Assembly (NCBI GenBank): GCA_035236585.1
Contig: CP141139.1
Coordinates: 17,934,990-17,998,989 of the forward strand
DNA: 64,000 nucleotides
Reading direction: 5' to 3'
Source: Warburgia ugandensis
Lineage: Eukaryota; Streptophyta; Magnoliopsida; Canellales; Canellaceae
Shown: positions 61,550 through 64,000 of the stretch, one piece after another
Layout: the number at the start of each line of letters is the position of its first letter
Position numbering within the stretch: position 1 is the first letter of the stretch
Notes under the pieces: generated by a model
Database searches by the model: none
What the model was told of the DNA's origin: nothing
Seen by the model: only the letters and a program-made list of their open reading frames with translations
Translations under genes and position numbers: made by a program

Positions 61550-64000
61550 TGTATTACATCAAATGAGCCAAAGGAAGGCAGATTTGGCAAGTTTTATACA
61601 AGAAGAAGGACAAAGAGTCTACGGGTTCTCATAACAGAAAGGGAGTTGTATAACAGAAAAGAAGGAAAGAATAGAGGGGAAAAACAGAATTCAGTTAGAT
61701 CTGGAAAAAGAAGGATAAAGAGGAAGGGGGGAAGGTAACTGTGGGAGGGTCTAGCTCCTCGAAAGCTAGAATTGTAAACTTGAGCTATGTCAAAGAAACC
61801 AGTACTCGCATCATACACCAACTGATTACGATCAGATTGTCTAGTGTAGTTGTGCACTCTGTATCAGATTTTTTCATTGAATTTTCATTACTCTGTTGAA
61901 TAAGTGTAGTTTATCAAGAGGTATCAGAGCTGATTCGAACCCAAGGAATGGTTAGGACCAAGATGGAAAGAGCAAAGAGCATGGAGTAAGAGATAGAGGG
62001 AATCAGAGGGGAGATAGGAGATGTGAGGGAACATCTCAGGAGATCACAGACTAATGTTAATGCAATTGGGGAGTATTTAGTAGAAATTCGCGGGTGGATC
62101 AAGAACAGGGAGTCGCCGGACGAAGGTCGAAGCAGTCATCGGAACCCAGAATTGGTGGAACCCTCCAACAACCCCAGAAGAAGTCCTTTCCCGTCGGGGG
62201 ACCATCACTACCAGGAATGGCAAGGCCAGAGACTGGATTTACCAGTGTCCGGTGGCCAAGAACCCTACGGGTGGCTGTGCAGGGCAGAGTGCTATTTTCA
62301 TGTCAATGTATCACCGACAACGAGAAGATTCCGGCAGCTTCCATTTGCCTAGAGGGAGATGCCCTTCACTAGTTCTTGTGAGCAGAATCTCGCACTCCCT
62401 TCCAATCTTGGGGATCTTTCTGGTCAGCTCTGCTTCGAAGATTCTGATCATCCCAATCGGACAATGATTATGAAACGTTGATGGCTTTGAAGCAGACGAG
62501 TAGTGTAGCTGAGTACCTCCAGGCCTTCGAGCTACTCTTCGGCCACCTGCTCGAACTATCCGGCGACATCCTGCAAGTTGCCTTCTTGAATGGGCTTTGG
62601 AATGACATCAAGGCAGAGATCAAGCTGTTTAGGCCTGCTTCTCTGTCTAGGCTTATGGAGTTAGCCCACAAGATCAAAGAAAAAAATCGAGCACTGGACC
62701 AGATACGGGGCCACCCACTTAGAATCGACGTTGGGCCAAGAAACTCAAAGCCCATTATTGTACGGTTGAAGAATGGTTTGACAGAATTGCGTTGGCAAGG
62801 GCAAAATCGTAATTTGCCCATCATCGTCTAAAATCTCCAGCGCAACCAGGGTTTTCGCACGGAAACAAAGTGGGAGAGGATCTCCGATGACCAAATGGCT
62901 AGAAAAAAGGGATCCCTACAGAAACTCACCGATGCCGAACTACAGTAACAGAGATTTCAAGGATTATGCTACAGATGTAATGAAAAGTATCATCTTGGGC
63001 ACCGGTGTAAAAACCGACAACTACAAGTGCTTATCCTCTCCGCTGACGATGAAGATGAGATGGAAACCCTTCCTTTTTCTCTGTCAGAGATGGACAAACC
63101 CCGAGAAACAGATGAACAAGATCTGGAGTTATCCTTGAACTCTATTTCGGGGTTTACGTCTGGCAGGACTATGAAAGTGAAAGGCAGGGTCAATGGAAGG
63201 GAGGTGATAGTGTTGATAGATAGTGGGGCTTCCCACAACTTCACCTCCAACCAATTAGTCAGGGAACTCCAATTATCAGTAGATCGGTCGTGCCGATTTG
63301 GAGTACAAGTTGGGGACAGCCACTGCATCCGAGGAGAAGGAATCTGTCGGAAGATACAATTAAGTCTACCAGGTATAATGGTAGTTCAAGACTTCTACCC
63401 TTTCAATCTTGGCGGAGCAGACATAGTTTTGGGGGTAAAATGGCTAGAAACCTTGAGAGATATTTTAGCAAACTTCCGTGATCTGATCATGCGTTTCAGA
63501 GTGGATAGGCATCAGATCATCTTGAAGGGGATCTAACTCTATCTTGTTCTCTAGTCTCCTTCAAATCAATTCTTCGGGTCATTCCTAAGGCTAAATTTGG
63601 TTGTATGGTTGAATATAGGAGTATGGAAGTGGGGAAAATTCACCCTCAAAAAGATTATCGATCAGCCATAGATTCTCTCCTACAGCAATTTTCACATATA
63701 TTTGATCAACCTTTAGGACTGCTGGTTGCTCGTTCTCATGATCATGCCATTAGGCTAGAAGAAGGAATATAACCTCCTCACAACATGCCATATCGGTATC
63801 CACATTCACAGAAAGATGAAATTGAGAAAATCATCAAGGAGTTGTTGAATTCAGGAATCATTCGACCAAGTAAAAGCCCTTTTTTTTAGTCCAGTGCTAC
63901 TGGTCAGAAAGAAGGATGGGGGATGGAGATTTTGTGTGCATTATAGGGCACTAAACAAGGTGACAATACTTGACAAGTTTCCGATTCTTACAATAGATGA
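61550..64000 (+). mobile_element. Ty3/gypsy LTR retrotransposon, 5' part, cut by window end, broken
   Basis: A probable 5' LTR ends near 61915 and is followed by a primer-binding site ggtatcagagc (61920-61930). Plus-strand parts in order: gag (about 61950-62830, with SVAEYLQAFELLFGHL), a CCHC zinc knuckle (about 62965-63010), an aspartic protease (about 63170-63460, with VLIDSGASHNF) and the start of reverse transcriptase (about 63640-64000, with [18 protein letters not shown]). Gag-protease-RT order and motifs place it in Ty3/gypsy, probably chromovirus-like. It contains several breaks. The LTR start is approximate and the second LTR is outside the window, so its age cannot be judged. Confidence 0.85.

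Overview
The window is nuclear DNA of a flowering plant. It has spliced genes with long AT-rich introns, plant-specific mobile elements (Au-type SINEs, RTE and L1 LINEs, Copia and Ty3/gypsy relics, a TRIM, a MULE fragment) and long GA microsatellites. The species cannot be named from the sequence; a woody dicot or early-diverging angiosperm is a guess from intron and repeat style. No bacterial, organellar or rRNA segment was seen.

Host genes are sparse. (1) 2859-3112 (+) is the last-exon part of the plastid pyruvate dehydrogenase E1-alpha gene; its last ~18 residues are replaced, so it is probably a fragment. (2) 3276-3780 (+) is a decayed unrecognised gene, followed at ~4060-4560 by a decayed LRR receptor-like protein fragment. 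(3) 5210-5577 (-) is a phytocystatin with a signal peptide, one 1-nt frameshift and an abnormal inhibitory loop. (4) 30914-34954 (-) is a complete six-exon START-domain lipid-transfer-type gene (430 aa), the best gene here. (5) 50474-57732 (+) is a three-exon gene for an unrecognised 335-aa basic protein, with a 6.1-kb repeat-filled intron and a likely GC-AG second intron. (6) 60547-60695 (-) is a cysteine-rich terminal exon whose upstream exons lie beyond a Ty3/gypsy insertion.

The rest is mostly repeats. 1-950 holds a Copia fragment. A 6.9-kb solo LTR (10939-17860, TSD GATAT) carries a nested 5'-truncated RTE LINE (13775-16357). A Copia element with both LTRs and a TAATT TSD lies at 19630-22808, and a near full-length decayed RTE LINE at 23035-26067. 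A 250-bp TRIM with GATAT TSD lies at 45454-45703, and a solo LTR of the same family (TSD AACTA) at 53310-53377. An L1 tail is at 46420-47400 and a Ty3/gypsy element at ~61550-64000 runs off the end. Fourteen copies of one Au-like SINE are scattered through the window, eight with readable target-site duplications.

I found no gene cluster that looks like a new biological system. The points most worth a second look are SINE density and a SINE filled/empty site pair, the TRIM and its solo LTR, the atypical cystatin with tandem repeats in its promoter, the GC-AG intron, the cysteine-rich terminal exon, and a twin-priming-like LINE scar. Exon borders were read by eye from splice sites and reading frame; homology calls are from memory of the families.
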